Shown here: positions 1-9,188 of the stretch, piece by piece | Numbering within the stretch: position 1 is the first letter of the stretch | Layout: every line of letters starts with the position of its first letter | Assembly (NCBI GenBank): GCA_020248945.1 | Contig: JADCGQ010000004.1 | Span: forward strand, 186,001-250,000 | Length of the DNA: 64,000 bases | Direction: 5' to 3' | DNA from: Rubrivivax sp. | GTDB lineage: Bacteria; Pseudomonadota; Gammaproteobacteria; Burkholderiales; Burkholderiaceae_C | Program-made: the position numbers and the translations under genes | Notes under the pieces: generated by a model | Told to the model about the DNA's origin: nothing | What the model saw: only the letters and a program-made list of their open reading frames with translations | Database searches by the model: none

Positions 1-960
1 GCTGGTGACGATCTTGCCGACGTGCGCCGTCTTGCGCCGGCCGGTCAGGATGCCGCGTTCGATGAGCGGGATGATGGCGTCGGTGATGACGTCGCTGTGG
101 ATGCCGAGGTCCTGGCGGTCGGCCAGGTGCTTCAGCGCCTCGTTGGTGATGCGGCCGAGGCCGATCTGCAGCGTCGAGCCGTCGTCGATGATGCTGCCCA
201 CATAACGGGCGATCTGCTGCATCGCCGCCTCGGCCACCGGCGGATGGCCGTACTCGATCACCGGCGTGCTCACGGGCACCAGCCAGTCGATCTCGTCGAC
301 ATGCAGCGTGCTGTCGCCCTGGCTGCGTGGCATCTGCGGGTTGACCTCGGCGACCACCATGCGCGCCTTGGCCACCGCGGCCGGCAGCACGTCGACGCTG
401 ACGCCCAGGCTCACGTAGCCGAAGGCATCGGGCGGCGACACCTGCACCAGCGCCACGTCCACCTTGACGCGGCCGATGGCGATGAGCACCGGCAGCCGCG
501 CAATGGACAGCGGCACGTACTCGGCCTGCCCCTGGCGCACGGCGGCCTGGATGTCGCGGCCGACGAAGAAGCTGCGGTGGCGGTAGCTCGTCGTCGCCTG
601 CCCCGCTGCGTCGTGCGGCACGGCGTGGTCGGTGAGGAAGTGCACCAGCTCCACGTCGGACGGCCGCAGCTCGAGTTGCTCGAGGGCGGCCACCAGGGTG
701 CGGGGCGTGGCGCAGGCCGTGCCCACGAAGACATGTTCGCCCGCCCTCACCTGCTGCATGGCCGCGGCGGCCGTGGTGAGCTTGGCGCTGTAGCGTTCGG
801 TCCAGGTTGGCGGGCCGGCAGGGCCGGCAGCGGCCGACGCCGAAGGCGCGGCTTCCAGGCGTTCAGCCGGCGCAGTGCCGGCCGCGGCGCCCCCGAGGGC
901 CTCCTTGACACCATCCACCAGACGGGCCAGCAGCCCGCCCGACGAACCCGACTCGCTCAT
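1..960 (-). CDS. Acetyl-CoA hydrolase/CoA-transferase family protein, C-terminus outside window
   Basis: Reads from an ATG at 960 through the left edge without a stop, so only the first 320 codons are present. After a low-complexity Ala/Gly-rich N-terminus, the segment from about residue 45 (TERYSAKLTTAAAAMQQV) through VFVGTACATP and the later VEVNPQMPRSQGDS and DDGSTLQIGLG stretches matches the acetyl-CoA hydrolase/4-hydroxybutyrate CoA-transferase family, which moves CoA between acetate and other acyl groups through a glutamyl-CoA intermediate. The catalytic Glu lies in the missing part. An inverted repeat CGCCCG/CGGGCG (973-992) and a TATAGT hexamer (minus, 1007-1002) sit upstream. The exact acyl substrate cannot be told. 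Confidence 0.85.
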   Translation of the reverse strand, partial: MSESGSSGGLLARLVDGVKEALGGAAAGTAPAERLEAAPSASAAAGPAGPPTWTERYSAKLTTAAAAMQQVRAGEHVFVGTACATPRTLVAALEQLELRPSDVELVHFLTDHAVPHDAAGQATTSYRHRSFFVGRDIQAAVRQGQAEYVPLSIARLPVLIAIGRVKVDVALVQVSPPDAFGYVSLGVSVDVLPAAVAKARMVVAEVNPQMPRSQGDSTLHVDEIDWLVPVSTPVIEYGHPPVAEAAMQQIARYVGSIIDDGSTLQIGLGRITNEALKHLADRQDLGIHSDVITDAIIPLIERGILTGRRKTAHVGKIVTS

Positions 961-1040
961 GCACGCCCTCCACGCCCGACCGTGTCCGGGCGTCGGCGAC
1001 TATACCGAGCGTGCCTGCAGAAGCAGCCTCGTACCGCGCG

Positions 1041-2387
1041 TCAGAACTTGAAGGCCAGGCGCAAGCCGCCCCAGTGGCGACCCTTGACGACGATAGGCGC
1101 CGCCGCTTCCTTCATGACGACGAACTGGCCGCCGCCCATGTCGCGCCGGTAGGTCTGCAGCAGGAACGGCCGCTGGTTGCGCGCCGAGGCCAGGCCGGTG
1201 CGGTCGTTGAAGACGCGGCGGTTGCGGCAGTTCGCGGTGTTCCAGGCCAGGTCGCCTGCGCGCTGGGGCTGGTTGTACTTCTGGTTGTGGCAGGCGACGT
1301 AGCCGTTGCGGTCGACGGCGATGCCGAAGACCACCTTGTCCGACAAGCCGAGCAGTTTCTCCTGCACCTGCGGGAACAGGCGCTCGGCCAGCGGCACGAA
1401 GCGCGTCATCACCTGCGGCGGGTTGCTGCCCTCGATGGGCTGGTAGCGCTCGTCGAACAACTCGTTCTCGGACAGCGTGCCGGTGCGCACGGCGTCTTCG
1501 AGCAGTTGCGAGATCTGCGCCGCCGCCTGCTGTGCGGCGCGGATGTAGGGCGTGTCCTCGGTCTCGACGCCGCTCTCGGCGACGATCTCCAGCAACTGCT
1601 CGGAGATGCCCAGGAAGGCCTCGGTGCGCTGCAGCGCGCTGTTCAGCACCTGCGTCGTGCGGCCCATCTCGGCTTCGATGCGCACCATCTGCGTCTGCAA
1701 GCCCGCGCAGACCTCGCGGCTGCTCGTGCTGGCGGACTCGATGCGCCGCACCCCGGCCTCGACCTGCTCGAGCGCGCGGTGCACGGCCCCGGGCTCGCTG
1801 CCGTCGCGGCTGACTTCGCGCGCCAGCGTGCCGATGCGCGCATCGAGCTGCTGCACCGTGCCCATGATGGCCTTCGATGACGACTCGACCTTCGCGGCCA
1901 GGTCCTTCACCGCGTCGGCCACGACGCCGAAGCCGCGCCCGGCCTCGCCGGCGCGCTTGGCCTCGACGCTGGCGTTGAAGGCCACGAGGCGGGTCTGCAA
2001 GGCGATCTGCGTGATCTGGTGCGCGGCGTCGCTCACCTGCTTGAGCGTCTGCACCACCGCACCGACCTCGCCGCCCACGCCGTGTACGGCATCGCCGACG
2101 TGGCCGACGGCCTTCAGGCCCGCCTCGACCTCGGCCGCGATGCCCTGCTGCGAACGCACCACCTCGTGCAGCTGGCGCACCAGCTCCTGGGTGGCCGCGG
2201 CTTGCGCGGTGGCGGTCTTCTGCGTGTCTTCCAGCGCACCCCGCACCTCGGCGGCTTCGCGGCCCAGCGTGGATGCCTTGGGTGCGAGGGCCTGCACCAG
2301 GCGCTGGTCGTCATGCACGACGTCGGGCAAGGCAACGCCGCCTTCGGTCGCGTGGTCGGGTACGGCACGGCGAAAAAGTGTCAGCAT
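1041..2387 (-). CDS. Soluble methyl-accepting chemotaxis protein
   Basis: 448 residues with no transmembrane segment. The first two thirds are a long helical MCP signalling domain carrying the hairpin-tip signature (EAKRAGEAGRGFGVVADAVK, about residues 155-175) that contacts CheA and CheW. The last ~150 residues form a globular sensor-like domain with GIAVDRNGYVACHNQKYNQP and a closing GGLRLAFKF, common in cytoplasmic MCPs of Burkholderiales. The start at MLTLFRR is preferred over an upstream ATG because GGAG lies 8 bases before it. It is the last gene of the flhB-to-fliA run, 73 bp behind fliA, so it is probably made with the FliA regulon. The ligand is unknown. Confidence 0.85.
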   Translation of the reverse strand: MLTLFRRAVPDHATEGGVALPDVVHDDQRLVQALAPKASTLGREAAEVRGALEDTQKTATAQAAATQELVRQLHEVVRSQQGIAAEVEAGLKAVGHVGDAVHGVGGEVGAVVQTLKQVSDAAHQITQIALQTRLVAFNASVEAKRAGEAGRGFGVVADAVKDLAAKVESSSKAIMGTVQQLDARIGTLAREVSRDGSEPGAVHRALEQVEAGVRRIESASTSSREVCAGLQTQMVRIEAEMGRTTQVLNSALQRTEAFLGISEQLLEIVAESGVETEDTPYIRAAQQAAAQISQLLEDAVRTGTLSENELFDERYQPIEGSNPPQVMTRFVPLAERLFPQVQEKLLGLSDKVVFGIAVDRNGYVACHNQKYNQPQRAGDLAWNTANCRNRRVFNDRTGLASARNQRPFLLQTYRRDMGGGQFVVMKEAAAPIVVKGRHWGGLRLAFKF

Positions 2388-2460
2388 GGGGCACTCCGGT
2401 TGAATGAGGAAAGAGCGGGCCGGACGATCGGGCACGAAGTCGGCGCAGGCAGCGGCGCCG

Positions 2461-3174
2461 TCACCAGTCGCGCAGCTTGGTGCGCAGCCGCGCGATGCTC
2501 TGGCTGTGCAGCTGGCAGACGCGGCTCTCGGTCACACCCAGCACGGCGGCGATTTCCTTGAGGTTCATGTCGTGCTCGTAGTACATGCTCATCACGTACT
2601 GCTCGCGCTCGGGCAGGTTCTTGATGGCGTCGACGAGCGCCTGGCGCATGCGCTGGTCTTGCAGCCGCGCCACGGGGTTGGCGTCGGCGTCCATGACGTG
2701 GCGGTCGAGGTAGTCGTCGTCGCCGTCGTCGCCGCTCATGTCCTCGAGGTAGATCAGCTGCGTGCCACGCACCTTGCCCAGCAGTTCCTGGTAGTCGGTG
2801 AGCGACAGCCCCATCTCGCGCGCGATCTCGCTTTCGCTCGGGGCGCGGCCAAAGCGCTGCTCGAGCTTGTGCACGGCGGCCTCGATGCTGCGCTGGTGGC
2901 GGCGGTCGCCCCGGCTCATCCAGTCGTTGCCGCGCAGCTCGTCGAGCATGGCGCCGCGGATGCGCTGGGTGGCGAAGGTCTCGAACTGCACGCCCTGGCT
3001 GGCGTCGAAGCGCGACAGCGCGTCGTTGAGGCCGATCATGCCGACCTGGATGAGGTCGTCGAGTTCGACGTTGGCCGGCAGCTTGGCGATCATCTGGTGC
3101 GCGAGGCGGCGCACGAGCGGGCTGTACTGCTTGAGCAGAGCGCCGGAGTCGAGTTGTCCCTTGGCGGTGTACAT
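2461..3174 (-). CDS. fliA: Flagellar sigma factor sigma-28
   Basis: 237 residues, close to E. coli FliA (239). Sigma region 2 is visible around residues 38-82 (DDLIQVGMIGL, FETFATQRIRGAMLDELRG). Region 3 follows (GRAPSESEIAREMGLSL). A region 4 helix-turn-helix lies near the C-terminus (NLKEIAAVLGVTESRVCQLH). It directs RNA polymerase to late flagellar and chemotaxis promoters, several of which are recognisable in this window (upstream of motA, cheY, the HD-domain gene and the small RNA). The start at MYTAKGQ gives the family length; longer upstream starts would run into flhG. It sits 14 bp behind flhG in the flhB-A-F-G-fliA operon. FlgM, its antagonist, is not in the window. Confidence 0.97.
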   Translation of the reverse strand: MYTAKGQLDSGALLKQYSPLVRRLAHQMIAKLPANVELDDLIQVGMIGLNDALSRFDASQGVQFETFATQRIRGAMLDELRGNDWMSRGDRRHQRSIEAAVHKLEQRFGRAPSESEIAREMGLSLTDYQELLGKVRGTQLIYLEDMSGDDGDDDYLDRHVMDADANPVARLQDQRMRQALVDAIKNLPEREQYVMSMYYEHDMNLKEIAAVLGVTESRVCQLHSQSIARLRTKLRDW

Positions 3175-3188
3175 GGTCTTTTGGGCCT

Positions 3189-4088
3189 CTAGCGTTGGGC
3201 GACGGCGCGGCGCGGGCCGGCGGCAGGGGAAAGGGTCTTCGGAGCGGCTTGAGCAGCTGCCTTCGGCGTGTAGCGCGCCACGGTGGTGGACACCGGGGGT
3301 GGCGCAGCGACCGAGGGCACCGCACCAGCGGCCTCGAGCCCCAGCTGGGCGGCCAGCAGGCGCGCCAGGTCGGCGTCGACCGGCGCATCGCTCGCCTGCG
3401 CCGGGTCGATGAGCGCGTGGTGCACCAGCAGCGCGCCCAGGAAATTCTCGGCGCAGCTCGCCAGGCTCTGCACGATGGCCGTGGCGCGGGGCGAACGGGC
3501 CGGCAGCGCCAGCAGCAGATCGAAGGTGAGCAGGTCGCAGCGTGTGGCCAGCAGCTTGGCGCCGGCGTAGGCGTGCTTGATGCTTTCGGGATGGTCGGCG
3601 CCGAGCAGCATCGGCCGCGCGGCGCGGCGCTTGAAGATGCGGGCCAGGTCCATGGCGTCGGCATGCACCACCACGACGTCGGCCGCCGGGTGCGCCCGTT
3701 GCGCGGCGTCGATCAGCCCCGAGGCGTCGCCGCGGGTGTCGACATAGGCCGTGGCCAGGCCGCCGGCCGCAAGATAGGCCACCTGCGGCGCCAGCGTCTC
3801 GATGCACAGCGCGAGGTCGACGGCAGCCAGTTCGGCCGGCGGCGGGCTGTTGGTGGCGGCATCGACCACCAGCACCTGGCGGCCCTGCGCAGCCAGTGCC
3901 GCGGCCACGCGGTCGAGCACGATGCCGCCGAAGGCCACGTGCGGGTTGGCCACCAGCGGCAGCACGGCGCGGCGGCGGCCGGCGAACAGGCGGCGCAGGC
4001 CGTCGGCCTGGTCTTGCGGCACGCGGCCGTCCGTCGGATCGAGCAGATCCAGCGGCATCGGGCGCGACGAGGGGTAGAAGTCGGGCAT
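3189..4088 (-). CDS. flhG: FlhG/FleN-like MinD-family protein lacking a P-loop
   Basis: Occupies the flhG position between flhF and fliA and has about the right length (299 residues). The Walker A signature of MinD-type ATPases (KGGxGKT) is absent. The aligned N-terminal strand-loop-helix reads PLVANPHVAFGGIVLDRVAA, followed by a MinD-like second strand QGRQVLVVDAAT. A DVVVVHADAMDLARIF stretch and a Pro/Ala-rich tail follow. FlhG normally partners FlhF to set flagellar number and placement through an ATP-dependent cycle; this copy probably cannot bind ATP in the usual way. Assignment rests mostly on position and fold-like pattern. A divergent protein that replaced flhG is possible. Confidence 0.65.
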   Translation of the reverse strand: MPDFYPSSRPMPLDLLDPTDGRVPQDQADGLRRLFAGRRRAVLPLVANPHVAFGGIVLDRVAAALAAQGRQVLVVDAATNSPPPAELAAVDLALCIETLAPQVAYLAAGGLATAYVDTRGDASGLIDAAQRAHPAADVVVVHADAMDLARIFKRRAARPMLLGADHPESIKHAYAGAKLLATRCDLLTFDLLLALPARSPRATAIVQSLASCAENFLGALLVHHALIDPAQASDAPVDADLARLLAAQLGLEAAGAVPSVAAPPPVSTTVARYTPKAAAQAAPKTLSPAAGPRRAVAQR

Positions 4089-4108
4089 GGTCGGCGTCGT
4101 GCGTTGCG

Positions 4109-5863
4109 TCAGGCCCGCAGGCCGTTGACCGCGGCAGCCGCCAGCCCGGCGGCCGAGGCGTTGGCGGCCGGCAGGCCGGCGAACACCAGGTTCACTTCCT
4201 GCGCATCCAGGCGCCACGCCGGCGCCGCCACGGCCTTGAGCGCCCGCTGCACCAGCGCGTTGGCCGACAGGCGGTGCCAGTCCTCGGGCACGCGCTGGCC
4301 ATTGGCCACCGCCAGCACCTTCAGGCGATGGCGGATCAGCGCGTCCAGCGCCGGGCCCAGCTTGACGGCCTCGTCGATCTTCGACAGCACGACGCCGCGA
4401 CATTGCGTGCCCGGCTGCGTGGCGGCGTAGCCGGCGATCTGGTCTTCGATGGTCTCGCCCTGGGCCGAGGCGTTCAGCACCAGCAGCTTCTGGATCGAGC
4501 GGTGCGACACCATCTCAAGCAGCTCGCGGGTGCGGGCATCGCGCTGCGCCATGCCGGCGGTGTCGATGAGCACCATGCGCTTGGCGGCCAGCAGGTCGAG
4601 CAGGTCGTCGAGCGAGGCGCGGTCGTGCGCGGTGTGCACCGGCACGCCGAGGATGCGGCCGTAGGTGCGCAACTGCTCCTGCGCGCCCACCCGGTAGGCG
4701 TCGAGCGTCACCAGGCCCAGTTCGGCCGCGCCGTGACGGGCGGCGAAGGCGGCTGCCAGCTTGGCGGTGGAGGTCGTCTTGCCGACGCCCGTGGCGCCGA
4801 TGAGGGCGAACACGCCGCCGGTGTCCTCGAGCGCCTGTTCGCGCTCGCCCGTCATCAGGTTGCGCTCCAGCACGCCGGCGGCCCAGGTGGACTCGTCGAT
4901 GTCGGTGGGCAGGTTGTGCACCAGCTGGCGGATCAGCGCCGGCGAGAACCCGGCGTCGAGCAGGCGCTGCGACAGCTGGGCCTGGCGCGGATGGCGCTGC
5001 AGCTTCTCCATGAAGGCCAGCGCGCCGAAGCGCTGTTCGATCAGGCCGCGCATCGAGCGCAGCTCACCCATCATCTCCTGCTGCTCGATGCGGCTGGCCG
5101 CGGGCTGGGCCGGCACGGGGGTCATCATCGGGGCCATGCCCTTGGCCACGATGGGCTGCGCCGCCAGCGGCGGTTGCACCGTCTGCAGCGGCTGCACTGC
5201 GGCGTCGGCGCCATGCAGTTCCTCGCGCAGCACCGGCACGTCGCGGCCGGCCAGCGGGTCGGCGGCGGCCGGGCCCTGGCCGTCTCGCGCCTGGCGCGCC
5301 GCCGTCAGGCGGGTGCGGGCGGCGGCGATCGGGCTCACGCCCGGGCCTGCCGGCACCGGCTCGGGCTCGGCCGGTGTGGCGCTGGCCTCGGCGGCCAGCT
5401 CGGCCTCGCGCCGCTTCAGCATGCGCTGGCGCACGTAGTCCTGGAAGCTGAGCGTGCTCATCTGCAGTTGCTCGACGTCGCTCTCGACCTCGGCACGGGT
5501 CGAAGGCGCAGCCGGCGCGTCGGCGGCAAAGTCGAAGGCCGGTTCCTGGCGCTCGTAGCCCCGCGGTCCGCTGTGCCGCTCGGGCTCGGCGCGCGCCGGC
5601 AGCACGACGTTGCCACGCGGGCGTGCCGGCTGCGGCCCGGCCGCGGGCTGGGGCGGTTGCGCGGCAGCCGGGGCGGCGCGCACCGACTCGGCGCCGGCCC
5701 GCACACGCTCGAGCTGCTGGATGCTCTCGGGCGCCATCGCCAGCACCTCCACGCCTTCGGCGCAGGGGCGGGTCGACATGACGACGGCGTCGTCGCCGAA
5801 GGCCTGGCGCACCAGGGCCAGGGCGTCGCGCGAGGTGCGGGCAGTGAATCGCTTGACGTTCAT
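4109..5863 (-). CDS. flhF: Flagellar biosynthesis SRP-type GTPase
   Basis: 584 residues. The N-terminal segment starts MNVKRFTARTSRDALALVRQ, typical of FlhF. A long Pro/Ala-rich, low-conservation linker follows, then the NG GTPase domain: P-loop GATGVGKTTSTAKLAAAF near residue 355-372, a VTLDAYRVGAQEQLRTY G2-like stretch, VLIDTAGM (G3) and the VLSKIDEAVKLG region (G4). FlhF is an SRP-family GTPase that recruits early flagellar components to the cell pole. Its start overlaps the flhA stop by 4 bp (ATGA), so the genes are translationally coupled. The flhG-like gene begins 20 bp downstream. Confidence 0.96.
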   Translation of the reverse strand: MNVKRFTARTSRDALALVRQAFGDDAVVMSTRPCAEGVEVLAMAPESIQQLERVRAGAESVRAAPAAAQPPQPAAGPQPARPRGNVVLPARAEPERHSGPRGYERQEPAFDFAADAPAAPSTRAEVESDVEQLQMSTLSFQDYVRQRMLKRREAELAAEASATPAEPEPVPAGPGVSPIAAARTRLTAARQARDGQGPAAADPLAGRDVPVLREELHGADAAVQPLQTVQPPLAAQPIVAKGMAPMMTPVPAQPAASRIEQQEMMGELRSMRGLIEQRFGALAFMEKLQRHPRQAQLSQRLLDAGFSPALIRQLVHNLPTDIDESTWAAGVLERNLMTGEREQALEDTGGVFALIGATGVGKTTSTAKLAAAFAARHGAAELGLVTLDAYRVGAQEQLRTYGRILGVPVHTAHDRASLDDLLDLLAAKRMVLIDTAGMAQRDARTRELLEMVSHRSIQKLLVLNASAQGETIEDQIAGYAATQPGTQCRGVVLSKIDEAVKLGPALDALIRHRLKVLAVANGQRVPEDWHRLSANALVQRALKAVAAPAWRLDAQEVNLVFAGLPAANASAAGLAAAAVNGLRA

Positions 5864-7977
5864 GACGCGGTTCCGAGTTGACCGACGCGGTGGCCGATGA
5901 CCGAGCCGATGCGGATGGAGTGGGTTTCAGGAATCTCGCTGTGCCCGAGCACCTTCAGACGCGGCGCGCTGCGCTTGAGCAGGCGCGACAAGGGCGCGCG
6001 GATGAGGTCCGGCACCAGCAGGCAGGCCGGCAGTCCCATGTCCTCCTGGCGCTTGGCGGTATCGGCAGCGTTGCGGGTGAGGGTGTCGGCCACGCCGGGG
6101 TCGAGCGCGGCGCCGTGCGGGCTGGACAGGGCGTGAGCCACCAGGCGCTCGAGCTCGGGGTCGAGCGCGATGACGTCCAGCTCCTTGGTCGAGCCATAGA
6201 TCTGCTGCACGATGGCCGGCGCCAGGTGCACGCGGATGCGGCGCGCCAGTTCGGCCGGGTCGGTGGCGGTGGCGGCGTGCTCGGCCAGACACTCGATGAT
6301 CGAGCGCATGTCGCGGATGTGCACGCCTTCCTCCAGCAGCAGCTGGAGCACTCGTTGCAGGGTGGCGATTCCGACCATCTTGGGTACGACGTCTTCGATG
6401 AGCTTGGGGGCGAGCTTGGTGACGTGTTCGACGAGGCTCTGGGTCTCGACGCGGCCCAGCAGACGGGCCGCATTCACTTGCATCAAGTGTGAGAGGTGGG
6501 TCGCCACGACGGTGGCGCAATCAACGACCGTAAATCCGGCCATTTGGGCTGCTTCCTTGTGGCGCTCGTCGATCCACACCGCGGGCAGGCCGAAGGCCGG
6601 GTCGATGGTGCGCTGGCCGGGCAGCTGCTGGGTGGCTCCGCCCGGATTGATGGCCAGCCACTGGCCCGGGAAGGCCTCGCCCTCGCCCACCACGGCGCCG
6701 CGCAGCATGACGCGGTACATGCTGGGCTTGAGCTCGACCAGGTTGTCGCGGATGTGCACCGGCGGCGGCAGGAAGCCGACGTCCTGCGCGAACTTCTTGC
6801 GCACGCCCTTGATGCGCGCCAGCAGATCACCGTTGCGCGCCTTGTCGACCAGCGCGATGAGCCGGTAGCCGACCTCCAGGCCCAGCGTGTCGACGGGCGT
6901 GAGGTCGTCCCAGGTGGCTTCGGTGGAAGCCGGCTGCACGTCGGTGCCGCTGGCCTGCGCGGGCGCCTCGGCGGCCTTCTTGCGCGCTCGCGAGAGCTGC
7001 CAGGCCAGCAAGCCCAGCCCGCCGGCGACGAGCAGGAACACCAGGTGCGGCATGCCCGGCACCAGGCCGAGCAGGCCGATGATCCCGGCCGCCACGCCCA
7101 GCGCCTGGGGCGAATCGAACACCTGGCCACGGATCTGCGTGCCGATGTCGGCTTCCTTGCCCACGCGCGACACCACCATGGCGCTGGCCACGCTGATCAG
7201 CAGCGCCGGGATCTGCGCCACCAGCGCGTCGCCCACGGCCAGCGTCACGTAGCTCTGCGCGGCCTCGCCGGCGCTCATGCTGTGGCTGATCATGCCGATG
7301 GCGAAGCCGCCGACGATGGTGATGAACAGGATCAGCAGGCCGGCCATCGCGTCGCCACGCACGTACTTGCTGGCGCCGTCCATGCTGCCGAAGAAGTCGG
7401 CTTCTTCCGCCACTTCCAGGCGGCGCTGGCGCGCCATCTTCTCGTCGATGAGACCGGCGTTGAGGTCGGCGTCGATGGCCATCTGCTTGCCGGGCATGGC
7501 GTCGAGCGCGAATCGCGCGCCGACCTCGGCAATGCGCTCGGCGCCCTTGGTGACGACGACGAAGTTGATCGTCACGAGGATCGCAAACACGATCAGGCCG
7601 ACGGCGAAGTTGCCGCCGATGATGAAGTGGCCGAAGGCCTCGATCACCTGCCCTGCGGCGCCGGGGCCGGTGTGGCCCTCCATCAGCACCAGGCGCGTGG
7701 AGGCCACGTTCAGGCTCAGGCGCAGCAGCGTGGCCAGCATCAGCACGTTGGGCAGCGCCGAGAAGTCCAGCGGCTTCACCATGCGGGCCGAGACCATGAT
7801 GATCACCAGCGCCATCGCGATGTTGAAGGTGAACAGCACGTCGAGCACGAAGCCCGGCAGCGGCAGCACCATCATCGCCAGCATCATGATGATGAAGACC
7901 GGCAGCACCATCTGCTTGACGGCATTGGCGCGCGCGCCGCCGAACCAGCTGTTCAGTTGTTGCGCCAGGCCGTTCAC
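5860..7977 (-). CDS. flhA: Flagellar type III export gate protein
   Basis: 705 residues, normal for FlhA. The N-terminal half has seven to eight hydrophobic segments (from VLPVFIIMMLAMMVLPL on) and the FHIPEP-family signature loop (MPGKQMAIDADLNAGLIDEKMARQ region, near residues 155-180). The C-terminal half, after about residue 350, is the soluble domain that docks chaperone-substrate complexes. It forms the nonameric ring of the flagellar export gate in the inner membrane. Its start overlaps flhB and its end overlaps flhF, each by 4 bp. Confidence 0.98.
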   Translation of the reverse strand: MNGLAQQLNSWFGGARANAVKQMVLPVFIIMMLAMMVLPLPGFVLDVLFTFNIAMALVIIMVSARMVKPLDFSALPNVLMLATLLRLSLNVASTRLVLMEGHTGPGAAGQVIEAFGHFIIGGNFAVGLIVFAILVTINFVVVTKGAERIAEVGARFALDAMPGKQMAIDADLNAGLIDEKMARQRRLEVAEEADFFGSMDGASKYVRGDAMAGLLILFITIVGGFAIGMISHSMSAGEAAQSYVTLAVGDALVAQIPALLISVASAMVVSRVGKEADIGTQIRGQVFDSPQALGVAAGIIGLLGLVPGMPHLVFLLVAGGLGLLAWQLSRARKKAAEAPAQASGTDVQPASTEATWDDLTPVDTLGLEVGYRLIALVDKARNGDLLARIKGVRKKFAQDVGFLPPPVHIRDNLVELKPSMYRVMLRGAVVGEGEAFPGQWLAINPGGATQQLPGQRTIDPAFGLPAVWIDERHKEAAQMAGFTVVDCATVVATHLSHLMQVNAARLLGRVETQSLVEHVTKLAPKLIEDVVPKMVGIATLQRVLQLLLEEGVHIRDMRSIIECLAEHAATATDPAELARRIRVHLAPAIVQQIYGSTKELDVIALDPELERLVAHALSSPHGAALDPGVADTLTRNAADTAKRQEDMGLPACLLVPDLIRAPLSRLLKRSAPRLKVLGHSEIPETHSIRIGSVIGHRVGQLGTAS

Positions 7978-9152
7978 AGCGGCGGCTCCTCAGTGCGGCG
8001 GCCGGATGCGGCAGCCGGGGGGTTGTTGAGCGGGTCCAGGTCGTCCGGCACCTCGGGCACCGGCGCCGGCGGCGTGCTGGCATGCACGGCCATGGCATCG
8101 CGCACCTGGTAGACCCAGGCCAGCACCTGCGCCACCGCCGTGAACAGCCGCGCCGGCACCTCGTGGTCGAGCTCGCAGTGCGTGTACAGCGCCCGCGCCA
8201 GCGGCGGCGCCTGCAGCACCGGCACCTGGTGCTCGCGTGCCAGATCGCGGATCTTGAAGGCCAGCAGGTCGGCGCCCTTGGCCACCACGCGCGGCGCGGC
8301 CATCGTGGCCTCGTCGTACTTCAATGCCACCGCGAAGTGGGTCGGGTTCATGACCACGAGGTCGGCCTGCGGCACCGCGGCGAGCATGCGGCGGTTGGCC
8401 ATCTCGCGCATCTTCAGCTTCAGCTTGGCCTTGACTTCGGCGTTGCCCTCGACCTCCTTGTATTCCTTCTTCATTTCCTCGACGCTCATGCGCAGACGGC
8501 GCATCAGCAGCTGGCGCTGCAGCGGCACGTCGACCAGCGCAAAGAGCGCCAGCACCACCAGCACCAGCAGCAGGCCGCCCATCACCAGGCGGCCGCTCTC
8601 GGCCAGTGCAGCCGGCAGTGGCAGCGTCAGCAAGGCGGCGTGCTCCATCCAGTGCTGCCCCAGGTACACCGCGCCGACCACGCCCAGCACCACGGCCAGC
8701 AGGCAGGCCTTCAGCGTGGTGGCCAGTTGCTGCAGCGAGAACAGGCGCCCGAAGCCGCTGAGCGGGTTGATCTTGTCGAAGGTGGGCTCGAGCGCCTTCA
8801 ACGAGAAGTTCCACCCGCCCGCCAGCAGCCCGGAGGCCAGCGCCGCGACGACGACGATGCCGAACACCGGCGCCAGCAGCCACATCATCTGGGCGCCCTG
8901 CTCCGCCAGGTGCTCCACCATCGCGGCCGGCGTGGCCAGCCGGGTGGCATCAAAGCGCAGGCCGGCGGCGAGCAGCCGGCCGCTGGCGTCGACCAGCGTG
9001 CCGCCCGTCAGGGCCAGCAGCGCGATGCCCAGGCCGAGGGCGCCCAGGTGGCCGAGGTCGCGCGAGCGCGCCACCTGGCCTTCGCGGCGCGCCTTGTCGA
9101 TCTTGCGCTGCGTGGCAGGTAAGTTGCGGTCTTGTGACTGGTCTTCGGCCAT
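7974..9152 (-). CDS. flhB: Flagellar type III export switch protein
   Basis: 392 residues: a charged N-terminus, four transmembrane segments to about residue 215, and a cytoplasmic domain with the autocleavage motif NPTH (Asn269). FlhB switches substrate specificity from hook to filament export after self-cleavage at this Asn-Pro bond. The C-terminal tail is unusually Pro-rich (PPAPVPEVPDDLDPLNNPP). It is the first gene of the flhB-flhA-flhF-flhG-fliA-MCP run. The only good Shine-Dalgarno (GGAG, 9 bases before ATG) lies inside the 3' arm of the terminator-like hairpin listed at 9155-9188, so its translation may depend on how that RNA folds. Confidence 0.97.
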   Translation of the reverse strand: MAEDQSQDRNLPATQRKIDKARREGQVARSRDLGHLGALGLGIALLALTGGTLVDASGRLLAAGLRFDATRLATPAAMVEHLAEQGAQMMWLLAPVFGIVVVAALASGLLAGGWNFSLKALEPTFDKINPLSGFGRLFSLQQLATTLKACLLAVVLGVVGAVYLGQHWMEHAALLTLPLPAALAESGRLVMGGLLLVLVVLALFALVDVPLQRQLLMRRLRMSVEEMKKEYKEVEGNAEVKAKLKLKMREMANRRMLAAVPQADLVVMNPTHFAVALKYDEATMAAPRVVAKGADLLAFKIRDLAREHQVPVLQAPPLARALYTHCELDHEVPARLFTAVAQVLAWVYQVRDAMAVHASTPPAPVPEVPDDLDPLNNPPAAASGRRTEEPPL

Positions 9153-9154
9153 GG

Positions 9155-9188
9155 AAAAAGGCTCCAGTCCTCAGGGGACAGGAGCCTT
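9155..9188 (-). terminator. Rho-independent terminator after cheZ that contains the flhB ribosome-binding site
   Basis: On the minus strand an 8-bp stem AAGGCTCC/GGAGCCTT (arms 9188-9181 and 9165-9158) is followed by a run of five T. GTCC and GGAC inside the loop can extend pairing. This has the form of an intrinsic terminator for the cheY-cheZ transcript. The flhB ATG (9152-9150) lies 2 bases after the T run, and the GGAG of the 3' arm is its only apparent ribosome-binding site. Two further inverted repeats lie just upstream: CCGCGG/CCGCGG (9198-9214) and ATAAGCG/CGCTTAT (9225-9250). Confidence 0.75.

Noticed and set aside
1002-1007. TATAGT hexamer as a sigma-70 promoter for the CoA-transferase gene
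   Set aside because: No convincing -35 lies 16-18 bases upstream; too weak to list as a feature.
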